Below are positions 8,942 to 17,148 of a stretch of 64,000 nt of DNA, in pieces. The stretch's first letter is position 1; every line of letters starts with the position of its first letter. The position numbers were made by a program, and so were the translations under genes. The notes under the pieces are model-generated. The model did no database searches. It was given only the letters and a program-made list of their open reading frames with translations, and was not told the origin of the DNA. Source of the DNA: Marinifilum sp. D737 (GTDB lineage: Bacteria; Bacteroidota; Bacteroidia; Bacteroidales; Marinifilaceae); the NCBI RefSeq assembly GCF_026672275.1, contig NZ_JANQCD010000020.1, positions 29,860 through 93,859 on the forward strand. The letters are read 5' to 3'.

Positions 8942-9916
8942 TTAAGACAAAACACCCAAAGCCAAAAGAGCATAATAGGTATATTCCACATCACAGGACA
9001 TATCAGCAATGCTACCAAAAAAGCCTCCTGACTCATCCCAGTGAAGGTTGATGAAATTTAAGGAATTTTCGGCAAACAAGTCCATATTTTCTCCAGACAA
9101 TTTCAAGGCCAATAATGCAGTTGCCGTTGATAAAAGATCTGAAACAAGCACATCTTTAGCAGCCATAAATCCACCTCTCCTCGATCTCATTTGAAGCAAC
9201 CAATCTTTACTTTTCCCATGATCCAAATTCATGATCAAACCAGCTGCTGTAGCTGAAGTTACCCCATCTGAACTGTTACTTTCATTCGCATAAGAACCAT
9301 TATTCAATATTAATGACTGGTTCGCATTTTGAATTTCCTCAATTGTATCTTCTTCTATTTGCAAATCCTGGTATAATGTCCACATTAAATAATTCGCATA
9401 AACCGTTGATTGCTCTTCTCCTTTTGCATTGTGATTGTACCCTTCATCCTTGGAGATATAGCTTTCTATTTCCCATAGAACTTCCGAACAATCATTCATT
9501 GTTTTTTTTGCCAATTTCCCTATAATAAGATCTTTAGCAAATCCTATTCTTAAATATTTGGTGGACTTAAATCCTGTTTTTTGTTTTAAATCAATAAGAT
9601 GAAGCAAATAGAAAGCCCTTACCAAACATACTGAATGCACAAAATCAAGATTTTGCTTTTCAAATTGCTTCAAATATTTTTTCTCATCAGCTGTATTCAA
9701 TTTCAAATCCAAAATCAAAGCAAGTGTATATCCAAAAACCGAGTAGTACAAATCTGATTTGCCAGCCTTATCGATAAATCCTCCTGATTCACATTTTTGG
9801 GAACGCACGAACGAAACAATATGATTTTTAGCATCTTCACTTAAAGCCTCTTTTGCCTTTAGCAAGCTTTCCAGTATGAATTGGTTACAATTGACTGATT
9901 TATTGGACAATGTCAT
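8942..9916 (-). CDS. prenyltransferase / terpene-cyclase-repeat protein
   Basis: A 324-residue protein built of alpha-alpha barrel repeats like those of protein prenyltransferase beta subunits and cyclase half-domains. The repeats are marked by CESGGFID, SRRGGFMA and DESGGFFG segments. No D-x-D-D is present. The C-terminal CDVEYTYYALLALG resembles the region of prenyltransferase beta subunits that supplies zinc ligands, but I cannot confirm a full metal site. It has no signal peptide. Its stop is 42 bp before the cyclase gene and its start is 2 bp after the polyprenyl synthase fusion, so the three are one translational unit. It could be a second cyclase, a partner subunit or a prenyl transferase; the sequence does not decide. 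Confidence 0.7.
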   Translation of the reverse strand: MTLSNKSVNCNQFILESLLKAKEALSEDAKNHIVSFVRSQKCESGGFIDKAGKSDLYYSVFGYTLALILDLKLNTADEKKYLKQFEKQNLDFVHSVCLVRAFYLLHLIDLKQKTGFKSTKYLRIGFAKDLIIGKLAKKTMNDCSEVLWEIESYISKDEGYNHNAKGEEQSTVYANYLMWTLYQDLQIEEDTIEEIQNANQSLILNNGSYANESNSSDGVTSATAAGLIMNLDHGKSKDWLLQMRSRRGGFMAAKDVLVSDLLSTATALLALKLSGENMDLFAENSLNFINLHWDESGGFFGSIADMSCDVEYTYYALLALGVLS

Positions 9917-9918
9917 AT

Positions 9919-11499
9919 TTACTCAGGTACAATCCTATTCAATAGGCGGGTTAGTAATATCTTTAAATTTGAATTGGACAGTTTGCAAAGACTTTTCATG
10001 GCTTTTTGCTTGTATTCACCTAGCATTTCTTCTGCTTCTTGCATTGCCTCTCTGGTTTCATCCCATTTCAAAATGTCTGGGTCCTGATTTCGCCTCCACT
10101 CCTTCATCTTTTCAGGATATTTTTCATTCAGAATACATGAAATCATGGATGGTTGGACTGTATTAAATCCACTGGCAATTTCATTCTGTCTGAAATCATC
10201 CAAATCATCATTAATCTGATAAGCAATACCGAGTGCTATGCTATATTCCGAAATCACCTCGGTAACATCGGTACCTGCATTTGCCTGGATGGCACCAAAT
10301 TGCAATGCGACTTCAAAAGCTGGTGAAGTTTTATTACTAAAGATTCGAATGATTTCTTCTCTGCCAAGCAATTTTCCATTCGATCTCCAAAGCAACTCTT
10401 CTCCTTGTCCCAATGACAAATCGCGATGAGCACGAGAAGCTACCTTTAACAAACTTTTAATATGCTTTGCTCCTGATTCAGCAATCATTTGGTAACCATA
10501 TCCTACGATTAAATCACCAACATTTAAGGCTACCGGAACATCAAATTCTTTGTGCAAGCTCGGTTTACCATATCTCTTATCATCATCATCTGCAATGTCA
10601 TCGTGTACCAACGATGCTTTATGAAAGCACTCTATCGAAACTGCTAATTTTTGGATTGTTTCATTATACTCTCCTGATTTTCCCATCAAAGCATCATAAA
10701 CAGCAGTCATCATTAAAGGACGCCATCGTTTTCCATCCTTTTCAATCCAATTGATGGCAATATCAACCGTGTCATCCTGGTAATCGAAAAACGCCTGCAA
10801 GTTCTCCCTGTTAAACCATGATTTTACAGATTTTTTTAGCTGATCCAAATCGATCCAGCCATGCCAATTGCTTTCCTTTCGATTGGCAAGAACCTCATTC
10901 AACCAAACATCATCAACTTTGGAATCTTTACAATCGTTATTGTACAATGGAATTGCAATGGATGGAACAGCTTCTCTTACAGCCAAAGGAAAAGATCTTT
11001 CGAAAGAGTGCAAACAACCTACGCCAATTACACATTCCACCTGACCAGATGAAAGCAGAACACTTGCCGATGTTGTTCCCTCACTTACAATGGTGTGATA
11101 GCCCAAATCATCGGCTTTAGAAATAATATCGGCCAAATCGCATCGGCCACATTGTTCGCATAATAAGCCCAATTCATCGAACTTTGCAGGACAATCGGCA
11201 TGACTAAAGCACTTGGGGAGTAGTAATATTCGGCGATTGAAAGGAATGCCAGCCACGATATTTTGCCATGCAAAATTATTAATCATTACAGCCAGTAGTT
11301 TCTGATAAAGAAACAGTTCAGGATGCATTTTGATTAATTCTCCTGAATGAAAAATCACCTCCGATTCCTGCAAAGGCGGTATGATTTCCGTTTCAGCAGC
11401 ATAGTCACGAATCAAATCCCTGATTTGCTTAAGCTTCTCAGGAGATTGAGGTAACGTATTTCCTAAATTTGTACTTATCTGATCTTTCCTTAATATCAT
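9919..11499 (-). CDS. DUF116 domain fused to a polyprenyl diphosphate synthase
   Basis: Two modules in one 526-residue chain. Residues about 60-200 match the DUF116 type: a Cys-rich patch (Cys97, Cys103, Cys114, Cys117, Cys120) and a second part with Cys156 and Cys162 (VECVIGVGCLHS) that probably bind metal or an Fe-S cluster. Residues about 235-520 are an all-helical isoprenyl diphosphate synthase with both aspartate-rich motifs: first DDIAD (300-304), second DDLDD (431-435). The enzyme should condense isopentenyl diphosphate onto an allylic primer; chain length is not predictable here. The fusion may couple prenyl supply to a redox or sensing step. It is followed 2 bp later by the prenyltransferase-repeat gene and preceded by a radical SAM gene across a palindromic repeat. 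Confidence 0.85.
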   Translation of the reverse strand: MILRKDQISTNLGNTLPQSPEKLKQIRDLIRDYAAETEIIPPLQESEVIFHSGELIKMHPELFLYQKLLAVMINNFAWQNIVAGIPFNRRILLLPKCFSHADCPAKFDELGLLCEQCGRCDLADIISKADDLGYHTIVSEGTTSASVLLSSGQVECVIGVGCLHSFERSFPLAVREAVPSIAIPLYNNDCKDSKVDDVWLNEVLANRKESNWHGWIDLDQLKKSVKSWFNRENLQAFFDYQDDTVDIAINWIEKDGKRWRPLMMTAVYDALMGKSGEYNETIQKLAVSIECFHKASLVHDDIADDDDKRYGKPSLHKEFDVPVALNVGDLIVGYGYQMIAESGAKHIKSLLKVASRAHRDLSLGQGEELLWRSNGKLLGREEIIRIFSNKTSPAFEVALQFGAIQANAGTDVTEVISEYSIALGIAYQINDDLDDFRQNEIASGFNTVQPSMISCILNEKYPEKMKEWRRNQDPDILKWDETREAMQEAEEMLGEYKQKAMKSLCKLSNSNLKILLTRLLNRIVPE

Positions 11500-11537
11500 T
11501 GCACATTATCTTAATCTTCTATATTTCCTCTTGTACA

Positions 11538-11591
11538 GACGCACAGCCGTGCGTCTCTACATAAAATCAAAAACGGCCGTGCGTCTCTACA
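11538..11591. repeat. REP-like palindromic repeat between cluster genes
   Basis: AGACGCAC-AGCC-GTGCGTCT is a perfect palindrome (11538-11554 region). The right half, GCCGTGCGTCTCTACA, recurs 30 bp later (11576-11591). It fills the 100-bp gap between two cluster genes and might act at the mRNA level. Confidence 0.65.
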
Positions 11592-11599
11592 ATAATCAT

Positions 11600-12793
11600 C
11601 TATCCATATGCTCCAAATCCAAAGAATGAATATTTCTTTGCAAATCGGTACACCCACGATTTTTCGGGAATTTCTCTTCCCGGAATATGATGACCAGCAC
11701 ATGGCTTCATTTTTTGTAATTCTTCGAATGCCTTACTTCTTTTCGATGAATCGTAAGCATCAGCCTCTTTCAGCATGGTATGCAATTGCTCCGGAGCATC
11801 CAATAAAATGCATCCTTGTGTACAATCAGTTATCCCATTTCTTAAGCCTGAAATGTATTTTGAATTTTCAATTAATTCAGGAATATTGGAATCCGCCTCA
11901 ATTTTTTCACCTGCAAATTGTATTGGCGGACAAAACTCAATATCTCCGTAAGGATTAATATGATGCGATAAACCTATTGCACCCGGACAAAGCGCATTTC
12001 CTTTCTCATCCCAATAGGTATCGATAATCATTAATGGTGCTTTTACACGAATGTCAACCATGAATTGTCTCAGCTCCAGAATTTCTTTTTCCGATAAAGC
12101 CAATTCAGTGGTTGGACGCTCTCCCACTGGTCGATAAATGTAGTACCACAAGTAATGAATTCCCTTCTTGATACAAGAATTCACAAACTCCTCGCTGACC
12201 AAATCTTTAAAATTCGATTTACAAACACTGGTGGCAACTCCGGTAAATAGTTTGTTGTTAATGGCAGAGTCTATTCCCGTCATGGTACGGCCATACACAT
12301 TTTTCGCTCCCCTTCTGATGTCACTTACATCCTGTAAACCTTCCACACTAATTAAAGGAGATACATTCCCCAACTTTCTCAAGCGTTGAGCCACTTCATC
12401 GGTCAGCAAAGTTCCATTGGTAAACATTTGAAAGTAACAATCGGAATGACGTTCGATTACATCAAACAATTGAGGGTACATCAATGGTTCACCACCTAAA
12501 AGACCAAAAAAGTATGATCCTTTTTTCTTACTGGAATTGATGATATTTTCCAGTGTTTCCACATCCATTCCCTTGGAAGTATTGTTAATCGTTACCCAAC
12601 ATCCCTGGCAATTCAAGTTACAGTTATCCGTAACGGAAATCATCATGAAAGCCGGATACAACTCTCCTTTCTTTAAACGCTTTTTATGCTTTGCAACTGC
12701 TTTCATGCCTTTAAAGCCAAGGTTATAGCCTAATTTCCAAAGCAACTTTAAATCAACAGTGCGTAATATTCTTGATCCTAATGAAAATATCAT
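11600..12793 (-). CDS. radical SAM protein with C-terminal Cys motifs
   Basis: A 397-residue radical SAM enzyme. The [4Fe-4S] motif C-x3-C-x2-C is CNLNCQGC (Cys58, Cys62, Cys65), followed by a GGEP motif for SAM binding. Later cysteines in ALCPGAIG, IEFCPP, DCTQGCIL and MKPCAGHH suggest a second, SPASM-like or auxiliary cluster site. An amphipathic N-terminal segment precedes the core. The reaction is unknown. Hopanoid pathways use a radical SAM enzyme (HpnH) to modify the cyclised product, so acting on the terpenoid made by the neighbouring genes is a reasonable guess but not shown. The start is 10 bp downstream of the Fe-S protein gene, suggesting co-translation with a possible electron donor. 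Confidence 0.85.
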   Translation of the reverse strand: MIFSLGSRILRTVDLKLLWKLGYNLGFKGMKAVAKHKKRLKKGELYPAFMMISVTDNCNLNCQGCWVTINNTSKGMDVETLENIINSSKKKGSYFFGLLGGEPLMYPQLFDVIERHSDCYFQMFTNGTLLTDEVAQRLRKLGNVSPLISVEGLQDVSDIRRGAKNVYGRTMTGIDSAINNKLFTGVATSVCKSNFKDLVSEEFVNSCIKKGIHYLWYYIYRPVGERPTTELALSEKEILELRQFMVDIRVKAPLMIIDTYWDEKGNALCPGAIGLSHHINPYGDIEFCPPIQFAGEKIEADSNIPELIENSKYISGLRNGITDCTQGCILLDAPEQLHTMLKEADAYDSSKRSKAFEELQKMKPCAGHHIPGREIPEKSWVYRFAKKYSFFGFGAYG

Positions 12794-12803
12794 TCTTTCC
12801 TAT

Positions 12804-13664
12804 TTAACAGCAACATGAATTCGAATCACCATCCTTGCAATTACAATCGCAGCTTGCCTCTGGTTCTTCCTTACAATTGCAGTCGCAATCGCATTTCTCT
12901 TCTTTTTTCTCTTCTACTTTATCCGCTCCGCTGCAACAAGCTCGGCGTTCTTCTTCTGCCATTTTCAATTGATCTTTCTTCAATAATGACACCTGGAAAT
13001 TCTTTCTTCTTGCACTTAGTACCGAATAAACATCATCATTCTGAATTTGTTCGAGGATATCCGTTTTTTCATTTTCAGAACCATTGCCTTCTCCTCCATC
13101 AATCGGACTTTCGGCATGTTTTGGGAAGATAATGGCATTTTGTGGACAAACCCTTGCACAGGCAGGACACATGTCTTTGCAATTTGCCGAAGCTGACACT
13201 ACAACTGTTCCATCATCTTCAACCGAGTAAACGCTAAACAAACAGAAGTTCAAACACTTTCTACAGCCGTTGCAACGTTCATAATCGATTACCGGATACC
13301 AAGGTTTCCACTCATCAGAATATTTAATCTTTAGTGGTTCACCTGTTCCCGATTCCAAACTCGAAATTAATTCCTCCTTTTCATCATCAATATGAAGATA
13401 TTCGGTTGCCAGTTCTTCATTCCTGCGACCCGTATTATCTACCAAGTGTTGCATGGCACGAGCCTGACAGCCGAAAACAACAGCATCTTCAGCTGTGTAC
13501 AGACTTTCCAAATCATCTGGATTCTTAAGAATTGTACCACACATATCTTCAATATAAGTGAAGCCAATATTCTTCTCTTCCAGAGTCTCTATCAATTTTT
13601 GAACAGACTCTTTTTCGATTTTTCCATCTTTCTCACAACCACATATAAATATTTGCTTACTCAT
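12804..13664 (-). CDS. ferredoxin-type Fe-S protein with a metallothionein-like Cys tail
   Basis: A 286-residue cytoplasmic protein in three parts. Residues 1-120 are a thiol-rich alpha/beta region (ICGCEKDGK near the start, Cys42, Cys66) that I do not recognise. Residues about 130-180 are a two-cluster ferredoxin (CNGCRKCLNFC and CKDMCPACARVC). Residues 243-286 are a tail with 12 cysteines in 44 positions, in C-x-C runs (CDCDCNC, CDCNC) ending in CCC, like small metal-binding metallothioneins or chaperone tails. It lies 10 bp before the radical SAM gene and may deliver electrons or metal to it. The tail is acidic and repetitive and could have grown by slippage. Confidence 0.8.
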   Translation of the reverse strand: MSKQIFICGCEKDGKIEKESVQKLIETLEEKNIGFTYIEDMCGTILKNPDDLESLYTAEDAVVFGCQARAMQHLVDNTGRRNEELATEYLHIDDEKEELISSLESGTGEPLKIKYSDEWKPWYPVIDYERCNGCRKCLNFCLFSVYSVEDDGTVVVSASANCKDMCPACARVCPQNAIIFPKHAESPIDGGEGNGSENEKTDILEQIQNDDVYSVLSARRKNFQVSLLKKDQLKMAEEERRACCSGADKVEEKKEEKCDCDCNCKEEPEASCDCNCKDGDSNSCCC

Positions 13665-13756
13665 AGTCTAAGTTTTAAGTAACAGATAACATTCATTTAA
13701 AAAAACAAGTGCCTCAACTTTTGGTTCGATTCTTAACAATTAATAATTACTCATTG

Positions 13757-14980
13757 TTAATTATTAATTGCCTTAATATCATATGCCATTAATGCATCGC
13801 CATGACGGATATACAATATCCCATTATTGATAACAGGTTGAGCAAAGTGCTCTTTGGTTCCTTTGGTAATTTTAAATTGACTTACCAATTCCATTTTTTC
13901 CGGACTTACTTCTACCAATCCAACTTGTCCTCTCTCGTTATAACAATACAGCATACCATCGGCAGCAATACTCGAGCCTCTACCAAATTTCAAAGTATCT
14001 CTGGTTTTACCAGTTTCTGCATCAACACTCTTCCAAGATTTCTTGCGATGTGCCGAAGCAATGATCTTCCCATTAAGCTTCACAACACCACCCATGATGT
14101 TATCCAATTCTTCATTTCTCCACACCTCAGTAATCTTAGCACCCTCGTCTTCCAGTTTCAATTTCACAGTACCATTTCCACATCCGGTAACGTAATACAA
14201 ATATCCATCCTCATAAATCGGTGTATTTCCATTTACATCACCTTTGGTAGTATCTTGCTGGTGTGTCCATAAGGTTTTACCAGTTTGCGATTCCACGGCT
14301 AACAAAGCATGTTCCGAGAAGGTTACCAATACATTTCTTGTTGGATATTCAATCAGTAAAGGAGAACAATATGCAGGCATTTCACCAACACCCGAATTGA
14401 TCCATTTGGTTTCTCCTGTATATCGATCCAGTGCAATAATGTTCTTTTCTTTCCCTCCTGGAGCAGCAAAAACCAAATCGCCATCTACCAAAAGAGACTG
14501 AGAATATCCAAAACGTGTATTTTTACCTTCAAATTTTTCCAACATGTTGATTTTCCACTTCAATTTACCTGTTTCAGCATGGATACAGGCAACATCTCCC
14601 AAACCAGAAGCTACGTAAACCAAGCTATCAACAACAGTTGGAGCAGAACGAGATCCGATAAAATTCTTCATCCAATCTTTACCAAATTCGGTTTTCCAAA
14701 GCATCTTCCCTTCCAAATCCATTGCAATTAAATAAGCAATGCTATCCATCTCTCCATTCAAATAAATGTTATTATCAGTAACAACAGGCGATCCATAACC
14801 ATTTCCAACACCTTCTGCATCCCAAAGAAGCTTTGGACCATCCTTTGGCCACTCTTTTAAAAGATTCGTTTCTGCATAAATTCCTGAGCGGTTCTCACCT
14901 CTCCATTCGCTTACTTTTTTCTGTTTCGATGTACATGAAAACAGCGACAATGCCATTAAGATTAAGATGTAGTTCTTCAT
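13757..14980 (-). CDS. PQQ-type beta-propeller lipoprotein
   Basis: The start at 14980 gives a clean lipoprotein signal (MKNYILILMALSLFSC); the longer frame would overlap the ABC gene. The roughly 405-residue mature part is an eight-blade-type propeller made of W-like repeats such as GKMLWKTEFG, GKLKWKIN and GETKWINS. It opens with the WRGENRSG motif shared with two other cluster propellers (28308-29555 and 29587-30798) and ends with a matching RHGDALMAY tail. The family includes BamB-like scaffolds and quinoprotein dehydrogenases. I see no convincing PQQ- or calcium-binding set, and no haem motif. Likely periplasmic or outer-membrane attached. It lies 10 bp after the LolD-type ATPase gene. 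Confidence 0.85.
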   Translation of the reverse strand: MKNYILILMALSLFSCTSKQKKVSEWRGENRSGIYAETNLLKEWPKDGPKLLWDAEGVGNGYGSPVVTDNNIYLNGEMDSIAYLIAMDLEGKMLWKTEFGKDWMKNFIGSRSAPTVVDSLVYVASGLGDVACIHAETGKLKWKINMLEKFEGKNTRFGYSQSLLVDGDLVFAAPGGKEKNIIALDRYTGETKWINSGVGEMPAYCSPLLIEYPTRNVLVTFSEHALLAVESQTGKTLWTHQQDTTKGDVNGNTPIYEDGYLYYVTGCGNGTVKLKLEDEGAKITEVWRNEELDNIMGGVVKLNGKIIASAHRKKSWKSVDAETGKTRDTLKFGRGSSIAADGMLYCYNERGQVGLVEVSPEKMELVSQFKITKGTKEHFAQPVINNGILYIRHGDALMAYDIKAINN

Positions 14981-14990
14981 TTGTGTGGGT

Positions 14991-15671
14991 TTAGATTTTA
15001 GATAATTTTCCGTTATCAAGTTTGTATATATTCTTCATTTTTTTTGCCAGATCCATTGAATGGGTAACCACAACAAGTGTTACTTTTTGTTTTTCATTGA
15101 TCGATACCAATAAATCTCCAAGCTGGTCAGCAGATTGCTTGTCTAAAGAACCTGTAGGTTCATCTGCCAATAATAAGCCTGGTTGATGAATCAAAGCACG
15201 CACTACCGCAGTTCTTTGACACTCTCCACCCGACATTTGTCCGGGCAATTGACTTATTTGACCTGACAAACCAACAAAATCAATCAATTCCTGAGCTCTT
15301 TGTTCTGCCTCAACTTTTAACTTCTTATCTTTTTCAGGAATCAGGGGCACCAATACATTCTCAATTAAACTCAATTGAGGCAATAGGTGATGCGATTGAA
15401 AAATGAATCCAAGATTTCTGTTTCTGAATTGAGCTATTTCATCTTCTGCCAGCTTCCCAATTTCTCTATCTCCATGCAGAATAACACCTGAATTGGCCTG
15501 ATCCAAAGAACTAATCAGGTTTAGTAATGTACTCTTGCCAGAACCCGATGGTCCAACAATCGCAATCGAATCACCCGATTCAATTTTCAAGGATAAATCG
15601 TCAAGAACCATTCTCTTTTCCTTGCCCGGAACCTGATAGTATTTTGAAATTTGCTTTAATTCTATTTTCAT
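14991..15671 (-). CDS. ABC transporter ATP-binding protein, LolD/MacB type
   Basis: A 226-residue stand-alone ATPase with Walker A GPSGSGKS (from residue 40), signature MSGGE, Walker B LLLADEPTGSLD and an H-loop THSMD. The D-EPTGSLD form is typical of the LolD/MacB/FtsE group, which works with FtsX-like permeases to extract lipoproteins or export molecules from the inner membrane. No permease gene lies anywhere in the cluster or window. The next gene is a lipoprotein propeller 10 bp away. It may pair with a permease encoded elsewhere, for example to sort the cluster lipoproteins or export its terpenoid; that is inference. Confidence 0.9.
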   Translation of the reverse strand: MKIELKQISKYYQVPGKEKRMVLDDLSLKIESGDSIAIVGPSGSGKSTLLNLISSLDQANSGVILHGDREIGKLAEDEIAQFRNRNLGFIFQSHHLLPQLSLIENVLVPLIPEKDKKLKVEAEQRAQELIDFVGLSGQISQLPGQMSGGECQRTAVVRALIHQPGLLLADEPTGSLDKQSADQLGDLLVSINEKQKVTLVVVTHSMDLAKKMKNIYKLDNGKLSKI

Positions 15672-15694
15672 ACTTGTAATCTTTTCGAATCCTT

Positions 15695-15803
15695 AATCCC
15701 GATTAGTTGTTAATTTTACTCCCTTATATCGCTACACTCATAATTAAGTATTAACAATCTATCGGCATTATACCCATATAAATTAATCTCTAAAATGGTA
15801 TAA
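15695..15803. repeat. intergenic miniature repeat element, copy 2
   Basis: This matches the element at 2891-3036 nearly base for base outside the tandem duplication: CGATTAGTTG start, ATCGCTACACTCAT, ACAATCTATCGGCA, then TAAAATGGTATA. It carries a single copy of the unit that is doubled there. It lies in the 244-bp gap between a propeller gene and the ABC ATPase gene, so it may be an insertion into a once tighter operon. Confidence 0.7.
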
Positions 15804-15915
15804 AATATTACTATTCGTTTTTTTAATCACTTTTTTTTCGTTCTATGCCCTAATTTTCCTGATAAAATGATCATCCTTCTCAAATTTGACCGCTTTTTCG
15901 GGGCTTTCAGAAGTT

Positions 15916-17025
15916 TTACCTTTCTCCAAAAGCGTAAACAGATCCATCCATGGCTGTCACCACAATCATTCCTTCAACCACGGCTGGTGTTCCAATTAAG
16001 GCTCTGCCTATTTCGTAGGACCAGATTTTCTGACCATTTTCTTTATTCAGTATATACACTCGTCCATCACCAGAAGCCACTACTACCGCATTGGCAGCAA
16101 TCACAGGCGATGCCTCGATCTTGTTTCTGGTCTTAAATTGCCATTTTATTTTTCCTGATTTCTTATCGAAACAGTACACCTGTCTATTTTCAGCTCCAAT
16201 AATCACAATATCATTGGCAATAGCAGGCGATCCCAAATAAGAGATAGCCCCTTCCTTTTTCCAGTTCACCTGATTTTTCTTAAAATCCACACAGTAAAAC
16301 TCTCCATCGTGATTTCCGAAGAATGCATGATTCCCATCCAAGGCAACTGATGAGGCGATATAGGTTTGGATATCCAGCTTATTCTTCGATTTTCCCGTTT
16401 TCACATCTACTTGGTGCAGAAATCCATCGCAACCACCAAACATGGCTATTTCGCCATTGCATGAGGCTGCTCCATTGATGTAATTATCCGATTCATACTC
16501 CCACAGTTTCTTTCCTGATTTGGCATCCAAACAGTACAGTTTAAAATCGTAGGAACCAAATAGTATTCTTTTCTGCTTGCTTGCCTTATCGTAAAACCAA
16601 TTGGCCGATCCTGATACCTGACCCTCGGTTACAAACTTCCAATTTACCTTTCCTGTGCTTGCATTCAAACAATAAAAAGTCCCATCCAAAGCACCGAAAT
16701 ACACATTCCCATCCAGATATATGGGCGATGCTTCCACCGAAGTCTCGGCATTAAATTTCCATTTCAACTCTCCCTCATTGCTTAAGGCATACAGATATCC
16801 ATCATTCGATCCTACATAAATGATTCCATTACGAACAATGGGCGATGATTTAATGGCATCAGCAGTTTTGTACGACCACAAAAGAGATGAATTCTCAGGC
16901 AATTCTGCTTGAGTAATACCGCTCAACTGCGCATTCCCACGAAAAGAAAGCCAATTGTGTTTGTTTTGAGCTATTGATGATAGACTCAAAGCGATTGTTA
17001 ATATGAATAGGAATAGTTGTTTCAT
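15916..17025 (-). CDS. secreted PQQ-type beta-propeller protein
   Basis: A 369-residue protein with an N-terminal signal peptide (LFILTIALSLSSIAQ) and no lipobox. The body is a regular propeller with repeats about 40 residues long: GELKWKFN, GKVNWKFV, GKKLWEYE, NQVNWKKE, GKIKWQFK, GQKIWSYE. Such even blades resemble BamB and serine/threonine-kinase-associated propellers more than catalytic quinoproteins. LSFRGN near the start is a reduced version of the WRG motif of its cluster relatives. No cofactor ligands can be assigned. A structural or binding role at the periplasmic face is the safest inference. It lies between the FAD/Fe-S gene and the repeat-interrupted ABC gene. Confidence 0.83.
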   Translation of the reverse strand: MKQLFLFILTIALSLSSIAQNKHNWLSFRGNAQLSGITQAELPENSSLLWSYKTADAIKSSPIVRNGIIYVGSNDGYLYALSNEGELKWKFNAETSVEASPIYLDGNVYFGALDGTFYCLNASTGKVNWKFVTEGQVSGSANWFYDKASKQKRILFGSYDFKLYCLDAKSGKKLWEYESDNYINGAASCNGEIAMFGGCDGFLHQVDVKTGKSKNKLDIQTYIASSVALDGNHAFFGNHDGEFYCVDFKKNQVNWKKEGAISYLGSPAIANDIVIIGAENRQVYCFDKKSGKIKWQFKTRNKIEASPVIAANAVVVASGDGRVYILNKENGQKIWSYEIGRALIGTPAVVEGMIVVTAMDGSVYAFGER

Positions 17026-17038
17026 ATGTTTTCCTCAT

Positions 17039-17069
17039 CCCCTAACCCCTTCTCCTTGAAGAGAAGGGA
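17039..17069. repeat. REP-like palindrome (CCCCTTCTC family)
   Basis: CCCTTCTC pairs with GAGAAGGG around a short loop, preceded by CCCTAA. The same sequence, more perfect and in the opposite orientation, occurs at 38246-38275. Confidence 0.6.
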
Positions 17070-17148
17070 AATGGAGCTGCTATTTATTTAATTTCTTATT
17101 TCAATCCCTCTACTTGAGGTGATATTGTTAATTGTTAATTACCAATTC

